The notes: a model not told the origin generated them from the sequence alone. DNA of 64,000 nt from Leptospira sanjuanensis (GCF_022267325.1 NZ_JAIZBG010000001.1:792001-856000); one strand, 5' to 3'. Counted from the first letter of the stretch, positions 50,087 through 62,572 are shown. Numbers and translations are program-made.

Positions 50087-53000
50087 TTAGAGAACTTCGA
50101 CGGATAAAAAAGTGATGTCGTCTTGTGCTTGTTGTCCCGAAAGAAAGGATTGAACGTCCGAAAATACGGACTTTACCATTTCCGGAACGGGTTTGGTGGA
50201 TTCCTTAAGGATCGATTCGAGCAGTCGGTCCTCGCCGAATTCCTCTTCGAAGGAGTTGAACTCCTCCACGATTCCGTCCGAAAAGAAAAACAACTTATCG
50301 CCTTGGGAGATTTCCAAAAATTGAGAATGATATTTGACCTTGTCCGAAATTCCGATGATCGGTCCGCTTTTCGATAAACGAGTAATCGTGGAACCGGAAA
50401 GAAAAAATTGATCCGGATGTCCCGCGGCCGAATAGGAAAGGGTTCCTTCCCCCGTGTCGACGTCCGCGATGAGGCAACTGAAAAAAGATTTGATCGCGCT
50501 GTATTTCGCGATGATCTCCTTGTTGAGTTCGGAAACGACTTCTCCCGGAGGAAGATCAAGATACTTTAAACTTTCGTATTCCGATTTTATCAACATGGTG
50601 ACTAACGCCGCCTGCACTCCGTGCCCGGTCGCATCCGCCAGAAAGATTCTCACCTTGCCGGGAGAAATTTCCGCATAGTCGTAGATGTCGCCTCCGACCT
50701 CGTTCATCGGAATGTATTTCGTGAGGATATAGATTCCGCCTAACGTGACTTCGGGTTTCGGAAGAATCCGATCCTGAATTTTTTGCGCGTAGAGAAGGTC
50801 CTTTTGAATCAAGCTGATGGTGTTATTTAGTTCGGAAGTTCTTTCTATGACTTTCTCTTCGAGTTCTGCGTAGAGATTCGCATTTTCGATCGAAATCGCC
50901 GCCTGTCCCGCGATGAGTTCTAGGGTTTGAATCCTGTTCGGCGTGAACACTCCCTTGACCAATTGGTTTTCGAGATAAAGAACTCCTTTGAGGCTTCCCG
51001 CGTGAACGAGAGGAATACAGATCACGGATTGCGGACGTTTTTCTTTGATGTACTGATCCGTAAAATCCTTGATCGAGGAAGAATCGAATCCGCTCGTAGA
51101 GATCATTTTTCCCGTTCTAAATACGTAATTCAGATAGGAAACCGGATATTGCGTTTCGTCCAGCTCGGGAAGATTTTCGACCACGATTCCCGTTTCCCCG
51201 CTTTGACCCGCGAGAAAGACCATTAGGTTTTTATTATGTAAGTGAAAATAAATAGCACGCGTCGCGCCCGCGGTTTCCATCGCGATCTGAATGAGTTTTT
51301 TGAGGAGGTTATCGAGTAAAATTTCTCCGGAGAGAAGATTATAGGTTTTTAATATGATTTCTTGATCCAAATCGGGTGCGTTGTTTTGGACTTTTCTTCC
51401 CATCGCTTCGGGCGAAAGAGAAAGATTCAAACGGTTTGCGAAACGATTTTCCAGTTCCTCCGTTTTTACGGACGCCCCCCATCTCGAGTAGAAATCGATC
51501 GCTTGTTGGATATAATGGTTCCCGAGGGAGAAGTTTCCGATTTTATAATGAAACTTTGCCGCGATTTCGCAGGAAAGAGCCTGAAAGGAAACGAAACCGG
51601 ATTCCTGAAAGAGTTTGATCGCCTTTTCGTAACCCGCGATCGTTTCCGCGACTTTGCCTTTGATTCTTTCCTCTTCCGCGCGTAAAAGTTCGAGAAGTCC
51701 CATGAAGTTTTCGGGACAATCCTTGCTCCATTTTTCGAAATGGGCCTTCGCTAATTTTAGTTTTTTTGAATATTTGATCCGATCTCCGAAGGAGAATTCG
51801 TGAAAATTGGCGAGAATCGTTAACCCGTAAAAAAACCAAAACTCCGCGAAAGGAATCAATCCGAACGCGTTTTGAATGAGTTTTTCGCCTTCCAGTCCGG
51901 CGGCGAGTGCCTTGTCGAATCGTCCCGCAAAGTAATGGAGTTTTGTAAGATCGTGATAGTAATACGAGAGCGCGGTATAATTTTTATCTGCCGCGATTCT
52001 TTTTTCGAACTCTTCGCTTTGAAACTCGGAGTCGTTTAACGAATCGGGAGAAGAGGTTTTGCCCGCGAGCGCCTTGATCAATTGGTGAGAACTTTTCGCG
52101 ATCGTAAATGCGAAGTCGTCCCGAGTCGCGGTGAAATATCTTCCCGCGTTTTCCACGTCGGCAAGAAGTTCTTCGATCGGGGAAGAAGCGAAGATCTTTT
52201 TCTGCATCTTTGCCTGGATGCTGAAGCCCGCGTAAAAGATATCCCCGTTCTGGAGGGCTCCGTTGTGAACGTCGTCTAACAATCCTATGTCGAGCGTGAT
52301 ATGCCGCTTCCAGTGACAGAGATACGCGGAATACACGTATTGAACCTTCCACTTTACGAGATCGAACGGAATTTTTTCGTTCAATTCCATGGAAAGCCTC
52401 GAATAACGGATCGCCTGGTTTAAATCCTTGAGCGCCTGGTTGACGATCATTCCGTAGCCGCTGTAAGCGATCGGGCTGCTTCTGGAAACTCCCTTGGTCA
52501 AAGACGTATTAAACATCTTTAATACGATGAGCGCGAATAAATTCTGATTGTACGTAAACGCGGAAGGGCCGAGATCCGCGAATAGATCCATCAACGCCTG
52601 GTATTCAGGTTCCGAGTTTTCCTTTGTGTGAACCAATTCGGAATCCGATTTTCCTTTGGACAAAATCAGAGAAAGGAAAAGTTCCTTGAACAAAGTCAAC
52701 GTCACCTTTAGCGGAGAAGAGGGGATGTTGATCTTGAACCGTTTCATCGCGCGTAAACCGGCGAGAACCGCATTCTCCACCTTGTTCATTTTGGAATAAA
52801 GCCGGACTTGGATCGCGTCCGCCCGAATGTATTGTAGATCCGGAAGATGCAAGGTTTCCAGGGATTCCAAGAGCTGCATCGTTCGTTCGTAATTGTTCAG
52901 AAGATATTCGGTTTCGGCCGTTTCCAAAATCACGTTCGAATACAGTTCCAAATCCTTGATGAGAGCTTCTCCGTCCAAGGAATTCAAGGCGAAGTTGAGG

Positions 53001-55297
53001 TATTGCAGGGAACTTTCATACGAACCGGAACTCTTCGCTTGAAGCCCCGCCTTATAGTTCAGAATCGTAAGATTTTTTTTAAGATCGTTTTCTTCGATCG
53101 TATCCACTGCTTGGTTCAAGTGATTGGTGATCTGAAAGAGCGTGCGGTTTTTCGGGTTCGGACCGTGCAGCGTTAAAAGGGCGATCCCCACCTTCTTATG
53201 GAAATCCTTCCGTTTCCAATCCTCCAATAAACTGTAGGCCGCCTGTTGCACCCGGTCGTGCGAAAATCCGAAGGCTTGTTCGGACGAAACGTTTTCCTCA
53301 AACAAGGAATGATCCTGATTGTGCGAAGGCGTCAAAAGACCTTCTCGAACCGCTTCCCAAAGGATTTGATTGAGTTTGGAAGTATCAAAAAAACGTAATT
53401 TACTAATAAATCCCGAAGTGAATCTTTCTCCGAGACAGGAGCAGACTCCGAGAAGTTCCTGAACGCCCGGTGAGAGTTCTCGGATTCTTTGGCAAAGAAG
53501 GTCGATCACGTTATCCGCAACCGGAAGACGGGAAACTTTTTCCAAATCCCATTTCCAGAGTTTGGATTCGAATTCGTAGGCGATGGAGTTCGTTTTTTCG
53601 GCTGCCCGCAGAAGTTGGACGATCGCGAACGGATTTCCCAAGGTCTTTTTATGAAGCGTGGATGCGACGGACCGAATCTGTTCCTCCGGTCCGGGCGCTA
53701 AATCCTGTAGGAGACGATGGATGCTGTCCCCGTCCAAAGGATCGATCGTAATCTGATTTTTGGAAATCTTGTTGCTTTCGATCGACTCCAAGACCTTCGA
53801 GAACGGACTGGAAGCTTCGATCGCTTCGGGACGAAACGCAAGAATACATAAGAAATTCTTAATTTTCGAATAGATCAAAAACGTTTCGATCAGTTTTAGA
53901 CTCGCGGGATCAGCCCACTGCAAATCGTCCATATAAAGAACGAGAGGGCGGCTGAGTTCGGAGATCGCCCGGATGAAGTTGCGTAACGTAAAGTAGAATC
54001 GGTTTCGATTTTCATCCGGAGGAAGTTCCGCGAGTTCGGGCTGAGGTCCGATGATGAATTCCAATTCGGGAATTTGATTCAGAAGAATTCTTCCGTTCGC
54101 GCCCGTGTATTGCTGGATCAGCCGTTTGAATTCGCGGATTTCCTTTTCCGGTTTGGAAAGAAAGATCGAAACCAAATCCCGCAAGGAATGGATCAAACCG
54201 CCGAAAGCGACCGAGGTTTCGTATTGGTCGAATTTGCCCTGAACGACGATTCCGCCCCGTTCGGAAATACTTTTCAAAAAAGAACGGGCGAGCGCCGATT
54301 TTCCGGAACCCGATTCTCCCGTGATAAAAACGAGTCCGGTTTCACCGCGGAAAACCCTATCCAATGACGATTCCAAAACCGCCTTTTCCCGATCGCGTCC
54401 GTACAATGAAGAGGAATCGAACGTCAATTCAGGAACGTCCCTCGAACCGGGAACGAACGTCGAATCGTTGCGCGCGTTTCGAAGCTCCCGTTGACAAAGT
54501 TCCAAATCGTAGATCAACCCGTTAATGGACGCATAACGTTGTTCGGGATCTTTTTCGAGAAGTTTCGCGATGACGGACGAAACTGACTGCGGCAATTCTT
54601 CCCGAATCGTGTGAACGGGTGCGGGTCTTCTCGCGAGATGCGCGTGTAGAATTTCGTTTCGATCCTTGGAGGAAAAAGGCAAGGTTCCCGTGATCATCTG
54701 ATAAAAGATGATTCCCAAGGAATAAAAGTCGGTGCGCAGATCGAGCACTCGCGAAAGTCTTCCGGTCAATTCGGGCGGAATATAGGAAAGAATTTCCGCG
54801 GACAAGTCGGGCGTGATCGAAGGAGAAGTGTCCTTTCCCGAAAACGTAGCCGATGAAAAGTCCGTGATTCTCGCGACTCCGGTTTCGGGTTGAATCCATA
54901 TATTTCCGGGCCGTAGCGCTTGATGAAGAATTCTCTTTTCGTGAATCTCTTTCAGTGCGAGAGAAATACTCATGGCAATCTCAAAGAATTTCTCAACAGA
55001 ATTAACACCATTTGGAAACATTCTGGAGAGAGGAACGGACCCGCAGTCTTCAATGACGAGTATGGGAACGTCTTCGTGACGGATCAGTTCGAGGGAATTT
55101 TGAATGCGCGGTCCTTTCGCAAAACTTGAAATTCTAAAGTCGTGGTGGATCTTCTGAATCTCTTTGCGCGTGGGATTTTTTTGACGCAGGATTTTGAGAA
55201 GAACGTGCTTCCCCGATCTTTGATCCAGAGATCTGTATATCAGAAACTGATGATCTATGGAGAAGGATTCGAAGGTTTCAAAGCCGGGAAGTTCCAT
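50087..55297 (-). CDS. Multidomain kinase-like / AAA ATPase / GAF / SpoIIE phosphatase protein
   Basis: The 1736-residue signalling protein has, in order, a Ser/Thr-kinase-like domain (about 10-270), an AAA/STAND ATPase with Walker A TGESGSGKSA (about 325-335) and YMDDLQWADP (about 450-460), a long helical repeat region (about 600-1280), a GAF domain (about 1310-1460), a coiled coil (ELEEKVIERTSELN) and a SpoIIE/PP2C phosphatase (about 1500-1736, GGDIYD, DATGHGVQAALV, FFFSDGIVE, QDDITFL). In the kinase part the catalytic loop reads HQALRPGN rather than HxDxxPxN, and DFG is DFS. Lysine of strand 3 (LLKIL) remains. It looks like a pseudokinase module feeding a phosphatase. Its ATG lacks a clear ribosome site. 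Confidence 0.88.
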   Translation of the reverse strand: MELPGFETFESFSIDHQFLIYRSLDQRSGKHVLLKILRQKNPTRKEIQKIHHDFRISSFAKGPRIQNSLELIRHEDVPILVIEDCGSVPLSRMFPNGVNSVEKFFEIAMSISLALKEIHEKRILHQALRPGNIWIQPETGVARITDFSSATFSGKDTSPSITPDLSAEILSYIPPELTGRLSRVLDLRTDFYSLGIIFYQMITGTLPFSSKDRNEILHAHLARRPAPVHTIREELPQSVSSVIAKLLEKDPEQRYASINGLIYDLELCQRELRNARNDSTFVPGSRDVPELTFDSSSLYGRDREKAVLESSLDRVFRGETGLVFITGESGSGKSALARSFLKSISERGGIVVQGKFDQYETSVAFGGLIHSLRDLVSIFLSKPEKEIREFKRLIQQYTGANGRILLNQIPELEFIIGPQPELAELPPDENRNRFYFTLRNFIRAISELSRPLVLYMDDLQWADPASLKLIETFLIYSKIKNFLCILAFRPEAIEASSPFSKVLESIESNKISKNQITIDPLDGDSIHRLLQDLAPGPEEQIRSVASTLHKKTLGNPFAIVQLLRAAEKTNSIAYEFESKLWKWDLEKVSRLPVADNVIDLLCQRIRELSPGVQELLGVCSCLGERFTSGFISKLRFFDTSKLNQILWEAVREGLLTPSHNQDHSLFEENVSSEQAFGFSHDRVQQAAYSLLEDWKRKDFHKKVGIALLTLHGPNPKNRTLFQITNHLNQAVDTIEENDLKKNLTILNYKAGLQAKSSGSYESSLQYLNFALNSLDGEALIKDLELYSNVILETAETEYLLNNYERTMQLLESLETLHLPDLQYIRADAIQVRLYSKMNKVENAVLAGLRAMKRFKINIPSSPLKVTLTLFKELFLSLILSKGKSDSELVHTKENSEPEYQALMDLFADLGPSAFTYNQNLFALIVLKMFNTSLTKGVSRSSPIAYSGYGMIVNQALKDLNQAIRYSRLSMELNEKIPFDLVKWKVQYVYSAYLCHWKRHITLDIGLLDDVHNGALQNGDIFYAGFSIQAKMQKKIFASSPIEELLADVENAGRYFTATRDDFAFTIAKSSHQLIKALAGKTSSPDSLNDSEFQSEEFEKRIAADKNYTALSYYYHDLTKLHYFAGRFDKALAAGLEGEKLIQNAFGLIPFAEFWFFYGLTILANFHEFSFGDRIKYSKKLKLAKAHFEKWSKDCPENFMGLLELLRAEEERIKGKVAETIAGYEKAIKLFQESGFVSFQALSCEIAAKFHYKIGNFSLGNHYIQQAIDFYSRWGASVKTEELENRFANRLNLSLSPEAMGRKVQNNAPDLDQEIILKTYNLLSGEILLDNLLKKLIQIAMETAGATRAIYFHLHNKNLMVFLAGQSGETGIVVENLPELDETQYPVSYLNYVFRTGKMISTSGFDSSSIKDFTDQYIKEKRPQSVICIPLVHAGSLKGVLYLENQLVKGVFTPNRIQTLELIAGQAAISIENANLYAELEEKVIERTSELNNTISLIQKDLLYAQKIQDRILPKPEVTLGGIYILTKYIPMNEVGGDIYDYAEISPGKVRIFLADATGHGVQAALVTMLIKSEYESLKYLDLPPGEVVSELNKEIIAKYSAIKSFFSCLIADVDTGEGTLSYSAAGHPDQFFLSGSTITRLSKSGPIIGISDKVKYHSQFLEISQGDKLFFFSDGIVEEFNSFEEEFGEDRLLESILKESTKPVPEMVKSVFSDVQSFLSGQQAQDDITFLSVEVL

Positions 55298-55362
55298 CTA
55301 GGAAGAACTGTGATATTCTCCCTAGGATTAAAATCAAAAAGAAAAAAATTTCGTTTTTGAAA

Positions 55363-57432
55363 TTAAAGGAAACAACTTGCGGCTTCGATCCCGCTCACAA
55401 CGGTGCTTTCCACACAACCTGCGTTTAACACCGAATTCTGAATCCAGTCTCCGGTGATTACGAGATTGGAATATCCGTTATCACCCGCGGGAAGTCTGTA
55501 TTTCGTAGAACCTTTCACCGATAAGACATATCTTTCCGTTGGTTGAATGTTTAATCGGACATATTGCGAGTCGATTCTTTTCGCGCCGAGGGTCTTGTCC
55601 TGATCGATCAGCAAATTCCAATTAAAGCCGCTCGTCTTTCCCGTCGGAGTGGAAGCCGGCCAAAGGCCGCGCGCGTCCTGATCGAGAAACTTTACGATTC
55701 TTGCTTTCAACTTTTCCATCTCGGCCGGGATGTCCGGATTCGCTAAAGGATTTTTAGGCGCGATCCCGGACGGAGAAGGCCCGCAGAAATACGCGATCTG
55801 ATTCGGAAACATATCGTCGGGCCAGGATTCCCGATTGATGAGATGGCTCATGTCGCACCAAGTGTCGAACGGTTCGACGTACGATCCGAGTATCGGAGGT
55901 TCGTTCTTCCAATACTTCCAACCGAGTCCGGCCGTATCGGGGAACATCCAGAGTTGAAACGCGTCCGTCAAACAAGTTGTGATCGTTTCGGTCATCTGTT
56001 TCCACTGCGAGTTCTCTTCGAGAATCTGCGGACATACGAAGGGAATCGCTCCGATGGAAATTCCGAACACGAGACGATCGAAATCCTTTCCGTATTCGAG
56101 AACGATCTCCTCTCGATCCTTCCAATCGGACCAATAGTTTTCCAGATCCACATTCTCTTTTTTTAATATTTCTCCTTCCACGATCTGATCGTAGAGGGGT
56201 TCGCTCGGCCAACAACCCAATCCTTTGACGTCGATCAAGGGAGAATATTCGTCATTCTTTAAGTTCACCTGCTTTCCGACGCGTACCGATTGAATGCAGG
56301 CCTTGCCGTTTGCCGTTCCCGGAATCAGTTCCCTCACACGATGAAAGAATTTGATATGGACCCCTCTTCGTTTCAGGATCTCATACATAGGAGTAAGAAT
56401 GGTGTCTCCCATTCCCGCCTGCATTCTATACGCGACAGCGCCTTTGTAAGTGAACACCATACGAAGCGCGCCTTTGAGAGCCGTTCCCGCGGCGAACGTA
56501 TATTGATCGACTCCCCCGAATACGAGTCCGTAGATCGCTTGAACGATCGCGGAGTTGATCGTGATCTCGCTTGCTCCGTGATGTCTTAACCATTCCCTGT
56601 AGTCGTAGTCGTCAATGCTTTCAAAACCTTTTTCAAAAACCTTATCGACGATCATCCCTTTGATGTTGGTAAGACTGAAATCCATCAGAATCCAGAAACG
56701 TCTCGCTTCCGTGTTCGATTCGATTTTTTTCTCGATTCTTTGCCAAAGCGTTTTCGCAAAAAGATCCAGGATGCGGAGAAAACGATCGTGAGGGAAATCG
56801 TTGCTGAGTTTATCCAAAAGGTTTTTTAGAACGAGAATGGTTTTTCCGATCAGATCGAGACCTACGTCTTCGATCGTATCTTCGATCCATTCGAGTATTT
56901 GTTTCCAGATGCTTTGATCCTCCGAATGTTCGTTATCGGGGAATATGTATTGCTGATTGTTTTTGTAGTATTGATTCACGTAATCGAGAATGAGGGAAGG
57001 ATACGTTTTCGGATCGGGAAGTTCGACCGATTCTCCGGGGATCTGATCGTTCATCGGAAAGGAAATCGGCCAAGGCTGATACGACCCGTTTACGTTTTCC
57101 TCCAGTACGAAATAGTTCGCGGGTTTGAAGGCTTCCTCCCAAGTCGCCAACGGCTGCGTGAGAGTTCTCCCTAATTCGTTGTAACATTTCTGGATGAGCT
57201 GAAAAGCGTGATCGTAAAACCCGAACCAAATATGAAGCCCGTGTTCTTCGATACGATTGTAAACGGATTGATTTCTGCCGCTCGCGCATTTTCCGCCGAG
57301 TCTCCAGCCCAACTGATACACGGTAATGTCGTATTTCTTTTCCCAACCCGGCTTGGAAGTGATTTCGTAAGCCGTGACGAGCGAACTGAGTCCTCCTCCT
57401 AAAATTACAATATTTTCCTTCTTATCCGCCAT
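55363..57432 (-). CDS. FAD-dependent amine-oxidase/phytoene-desaturase-like oxidoreductase
   Basis: The 689-residue protein has the FAD motif ILGGGLSSLVTAYEI (about 10-24), GWRLGGKCASGRN (about 42-54) and EEHGLHIWFGFYD (about 62-74). It ends with VITGDWIQNSVLNAGCVEST (about 660-680), the closing FAD motif of the amine-oxidase/desaturase superfamily. A long insert (about 150-260) is unusual. It probably acts on an isoprenoid or lipid; the substrate is unknown. It is 60 bp downstream of an acetoacetate-decarboxylase-like gene and 66 bp upstream of the kinase-like gene on the same strand, so a three-gene operon is plausible. Confidence 0.82.
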   Translation of the reverse strand: MADKKENIVILGGGLSSLVTAYEITSKPGWEKKYDITVYQLGWRLGGKCASGRNQSVYNRIEEHGLHIWFGFYDHAFQLIQKCYNELGRTLTQPLATWEEAFKPANYFVLEENVNGSYQPWPISFPMNDQIPGESVELPDPKTYPSLILDYVNQYYKNNQQYIFPDNEHSEDQSIWKQILEWIEDTIEDVGLDLIGKTILVLKNLLDKLSNDFPHDRFLRILDLFAKTLWQRIEKKIESNTEARRFWILMDFSLTNIKGMIVDKVFEKGFESIDDYDYREWLRHHGASEITINSAIVQAIYGLVFGGVDQYTFAAGTALKGALRMVFTYKGAVAYRMQAGMGDTILTPMYEILKRRGVHIKFFHRVRELIPGTANGKACIQSVRVGKQVNLKNDEYSPLIDVKGLGCWPSEPLYDQIVEGEILKKENVDLENYWSDWKDREEIVLEYGKDFDRLVFGISIGAIPFVCPQILEENSQWKQMTETITTCLTDAFQLWMFPDTAGLGWKYWKNEPPILGSYVEPFDTWCDMSHLINRESWPDDMFPNQIAYFCGPSPSGIAPKNPLANPDIPAEMEKLKARIVKFLDQDARGLWPASTPTGKTSGFNWNLLIDQDKTLGAKRIDSQYVRLNIQPTERYVLSVKGSTKYRLPAGDNGYSNLVITGDWIQNSVLNAGCVESTVVSGIEAASCFL

Positions 57433-57492
57433 AAAACTACCCGCAATCTCCGTTATCTAACTTATTCAGTAAAATCGTATATTCTAAACTGT

Positions 57493-58416
<924 letters not shown>

Positions 58417-58645
58417 GCACGCTCCTGTTACAATCGGGGTTCAAGGTTTCTTAGAATTGTAAAATATTGTAAATAATAAAATTACTAAATGCGTATGTTT
58501 CTTTCGCTTCTGGGATCAGGGAGGCGATTTAAAAAACGGAAAAAAGGAAGGTATGTTTTTGAATTTTGCGGTTTGATTTCGTCGTGTGGGATTGTGAACG
58601 ATTGTTTTTGTTTCGGAATCCGCGAGAATTTTAGCGCGGGATAAC

Positions 58646-60337
58646 CTAACGTGTCTCAGGTGAAATCGGTTTTCGGCCCGTCAATTTATGCCAGAGTTCG
58701 ATTTCTTCCCGCTTCTTTTTGCGAAAACGGGCAAATCGCTCTTCTGAATCCCGGTTCCAGATTAGAATTTCATGATTTTCACAAGCGATGACGGATTGCG
58801 GCTCTCCGAATTCTTTCCTTAGATTTGCCGAATCCAATCCCGGTAAAACGGCAAAGTTGTATTCTTGCGCGGGAATTTTTAGAAACCAACTCCAGGAATT
58901 CTGCCAATATTCCGGATGCAGATCCCGTAAATAATTATCGGCTCTGATTTCCTTTTTCGAGAAAATTCGAATTCTTCTGGAAGTCCAGAAATCGGAAATC
59001 CCTCGTTTTAAGGAAAAACGTTCTTGGTTCGCATCCAAACAATCGACCAAAGAATCTTGGTAGGGTTTCGGAACCGAGTTCGTCCGAGCTAAAGCAAAAA
59101 AAACCAGACAGAAGATCAAAGTATACAGAAATCTGAATATTCCTTTATTATAATTTATTGGTGATTCGGAGAGGAATGCGATCAGGATCGGAAACCACAC
59201 GAACAAAAGAGGAAGGAAATACCGTAACGGAACACCGTCTTTCTGAAAGATTCCGGAAAGGTTCCCGGAAATAAAGATTCCGATCGTGGATACGATCGTA
59301 CTTATAATCAGAAAGAGAAGAATTCGCTTCGTGTTGCGTCGTTTCAGTTCGTTTACTGAAGAATCAGTTTGAGGATTTCCGGTATTCTTTGTGGGATCAA
59401 GCGGACTCGGATTTGTCTCGTTTCGTTTCCGAAACATTCTCCAGAGAAAAAGCAAGGGGAGTATGCCGATCCAGAAATAAAATGAAATCGGATTCGTTTC
59501 GAGCTGGTGCGAGATCGTGGCTGTGACGGGCTCCCAAACATTCCGGGAGGGAGTTCCCGTGTAATAACCGGTCGGAATAAACACGAAGTCCGATTTCGTT
59601 AAGGCCCGATAACTAAACCAACCGATTCCGGTGAAAAAAATGATAAACGACAAGCGCGAAACGGTTTCCGGATTTTGTTTCGTTTTCCATTCCCACGCTG
59701 CGAGTAAGATGCAGGGAAAAGAAAAATAAAACACGAATAAAGGGTCGGATGCGATCAGAAGAATTTGCAATGTTCCAAAAAATATCCACTTCAGAACGAG
59801 TTTCCGTTCTTCCCGCAAAAGAGGACTTTTCGGGAAAGGAAGATTCTTTCTCCAAAAACCGAAACAGATAAAAGTAAAGGAAAGAGCGTTCCCGTGCGAG
59901 GCAAAACCTAAAATCGGGAAAAAGAAAGCGTTGACGGAAAAGAGAATTAAAAAAGAAGAATATGCTAAAACGATAATTCTTCTTGTTTTTATCCGTTCGA
60001 CCGAGGATTCGTTTTCGGAATCGAAAACGAACAAAAGCGCGAATAATAAGAACAAGGCTTGTCCTAAAAACGCAAGGTAAACGCTGGCGATTCCGTCGTT
60101 CACGAACGTTCGAATCAAAAACGCAAACGCCACGTCCGGAAAGAAATACGGAGAAGGGGTCAGGCTCCAACCGCGCGGAGAGTTTTCGTCCTCCATCAAA
60201 TCCTGTTGCAAGACCATCGGATACAACGTATCCGCGTTGAATGCAAGAGATCGGATTTCCGGGTTGTCGTTCAGCGAAACCGTAAAAACGAAAAAAGAAA
60301 ATAGCAAAAGTACCGTTTCTTTTACGTAATTCTTCAT
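58646..60337 (-). CDS. Hypothetical polytopic membrane protein
   Basis: The 563-residue protein has about eleven hydrophobic segments, a luminal loop after the first one with DTLYPMVLQQDLMED, and a soluble C-terminal part of about 140 residues with three Trp-rich motifs. The early acidic residues in the first external loop recall GT-C glycosyltransferases, which use an Asp/Glu there, but no family could be identified. It may act on cell-surface glycans. The gene stands alone: 229 bp upstream of its end are free of genes. Confidence 0.55.
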   Translation of the reverse strand: MKNYVKETVLLLFSFFVFTVSLNDNPEIRSLAFNADTLYPMVLQQDLMEDENSPRGWSLTPSPYFFPDVAFAFLIRTFVNDGIASVYLAFLGQALFLLFALLFVFDSENESSVERIKTRRIIVLAYSSFLILFSVNAFFFPILGFASHGNALSFTFICFGFWRKNLPFPKSPLLREERKLVLKWIFFGTLQILLIASDPLFVFYFSFPCILLAAWEWKTKQNPETVSRLSFIIFFTGIGWFSYRALTKSDFVFIPTGYYTGTPSRNVWEPVTATISHQLETNPISFYFWIGILPLLFLWRMFRKRNETNPSPLDPTKNTGNPQTDSSVNELKRRNTKRILLFLIISTIVSTIGIFISGNLSGIFQKDGVPLRYFLPLLFVWFPILIAFLSESPINYNKGIFRFLYTLIFCLVFFALARTNSVPKPYQDSLVDCLDANQERFSLKRGISDFWTSRRIRIFSKKEIRADNYLRDLHPEYWQNSWSWFLKIPAQEYNFAVLPGLDSANLRKEFGEPQSVIACENHEILIWNRDSEERFARFRKKKREEIELWHKLTGRKPISPETR

Positions 60338-60405
60338 AACGCGAAGTTCGGTTTAGAGTGAATCGACGATCGGCGGAGTGTAAAGTGTTTTTTTAAGATT
60401 CAACT

Positions 60406-60432
60406 CCGAAGCGGGTTTGCGGCCCGCTTCGG
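60406..60432 (-). terminator. Strong 10-bp hairpin after the lipoprotein gene
   Basis: CCGAAGCGGG (60406-60415) pairs perfectly with CCCGCTTCGG (60423-60432) around a seven-base loop. It lies 12 bp beyond the stop of the gene at 60445-61533. There is no direct T run on the minus strand. Confidence 0.6.
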
Positions 60433-60444
60433 TATATTCGAATT

Positions 60445-61533
60445 TTATTGTGCAGTAGGATTGGAAGTAGTTGTCGTAGTCGGTTTCGTTTGGTTTCCCG
60501 GAGTCGTTGCGGTAGGCGCCGGAGTTACGGCCGGTTCCTTGTCTACGACGGTGATTCCGTTTTTCTTATCCACGGTTCCGCCTTCCACCATAACTTGCAG
60601 AGATCGCAATCCCGGTTTGTTGCTCGCCAGCCATTTTTGAAAATTGGAAATTTTCTGAACGCAATAATGAAATCCCCTGTCCGTCGAAATCTCGGAACCG
60701 GGCGACCAAGGAAACAAATCTCTGCGAACCGAGATGGTTCTAACCACAAGGGAGTTGTCGTTGACCGGAAGATTCAAAAGGGAATTCTTAAATTCCTGCG
60801 GATATGCGAAGTATTCTTCCGCGTTGCTGAAATAAATGATTCCGACTTTGTGTCCGACTTTCTTCAGCGTGTTTCCGATTCCGGTTAACGTGGTATTTCC
60901 GAGAAGGTTTCCGCGAACCGGGAGAATTCTCCCCTCGACGGCGAGTTTGCGGATGTAAGCGTACTGTTCGTCGTCGGTTTGAAACATCTTGTAATCGTAT
61001 TTTTTGGAAAGCATCAAGTTGGTTCTATGACGTTTGCGGATAAACGGAGAAGCTTGTTTGTAAACCTTCTTGTACACTTCTGGATCGGGTAAGGAAGTCT
61101 GAATCAATTCAAGCGCTTCCTTTTCTCCTTCCTTTCCCCAAAGACGGATAAAGTCCTCTTTCTTTTCTCCCTTTTTCAAAAAGAGAATCGTGATCGTATT
61201 CGCGTGAACTACGATCTGCGTAAAGTCCATGAGATAAATGAAATCCGATTTCGCCCAAGCCGCGATCGTAAGATTCTGTTCCGATCCGACTCCGATATAC
61301 GCGTTACCCACGTTTTGAACGTGAGGAATCAGAAGATCCAGACGGTCTTCGTTGGAAACGGTCGTATCGCCTACGTCCCATTTGGTGGGAACTAGGGTTT
61401 CTTGCGGGGTTTCTTTGAGAATTTCAAGTTTGGAAACGAGATCCTGTTCGCTCAAAGCGGAACGGTTTTGGGTTTCCTTGATCTTTTCCGAACCGGAGCA
61501 AAAGGAAAAGCCGAGAACGAAGAACGTAAGCAT
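60445..61533 (-). CDS. Hypothetical lipoprotein with Thr/Pro-rich tail
   Basis: I choose ATG 61533 (MLTFFVLGFSFCSGSEKI) because it gives a lipoprotein signal with Cys at about 12; a longer frame to 61701 adds a non-signal-like N-terminus and overlaps the neighbouring gene. The roughly 362-residue product contains YIGVGSEQNLTIAAWAKSDF and YLMDFTQIVVHANTITILFL, and ends in a low-complexity Thr/Pro/Ala tail (TPAPTATTPGNQTKPTTTTT). I know it only as a Leptospira-type conserved hypothetical; no function can be given. Confidence 0.65.
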   Translation of the reverse strand: MLTFFVLGFSFCSGSEKIKETQNRSALSEQDLVSKLEILKETPQETLVPTKWDVGDTTVSNEDRLDLLIPHVQNVGNAYIGVGSEQNLTIAAWAKSDFIYLMDFTQIVVHANTITILFLKKGEKKEDFIRLWGKEGEKEALELIQTSLPDPEVYKKVYKQASPFIRKRHRTNLMLSKKYDYKMFQTDDEQYAYIRKLAVEGRILPVRGNLLGNTTLTGIGNTLKKVGHKVGIIYFSNAEEYFAYPQEFKNSLLNLPVNDNSLVVRTISVRRDLFPWSPGSEISTDRGFHYCVQKISNFQKWLASNKPGLRSLQVMVEGGTVDKKNGITVVDKEPAVTPAPTATTPGNQTKPTTTTTSNPTAQ

Positions 61534-61687
61534 AAGAACCCGTCCCAAAGAGTTCTTAGTTAAATCGTATATTGGGAAACGTAATGTTTGGGACGGAACC
61601 TTGCGGCTTTCGCTTTTTTCGAAATTATAAATTCTAATTTTGGAACAAGCCGTAGAATAAATTCTTAATTTAGAAATATTGAACATG

Positions 61688-62572
<885 letters not shown>

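Noticed and set aside
51000..55300. Multiple + strand frames opposite the giant signalling protein
   Set aside because: They are shadows in Glu/Arg-rich antisense frames with no start signals or family patterns.
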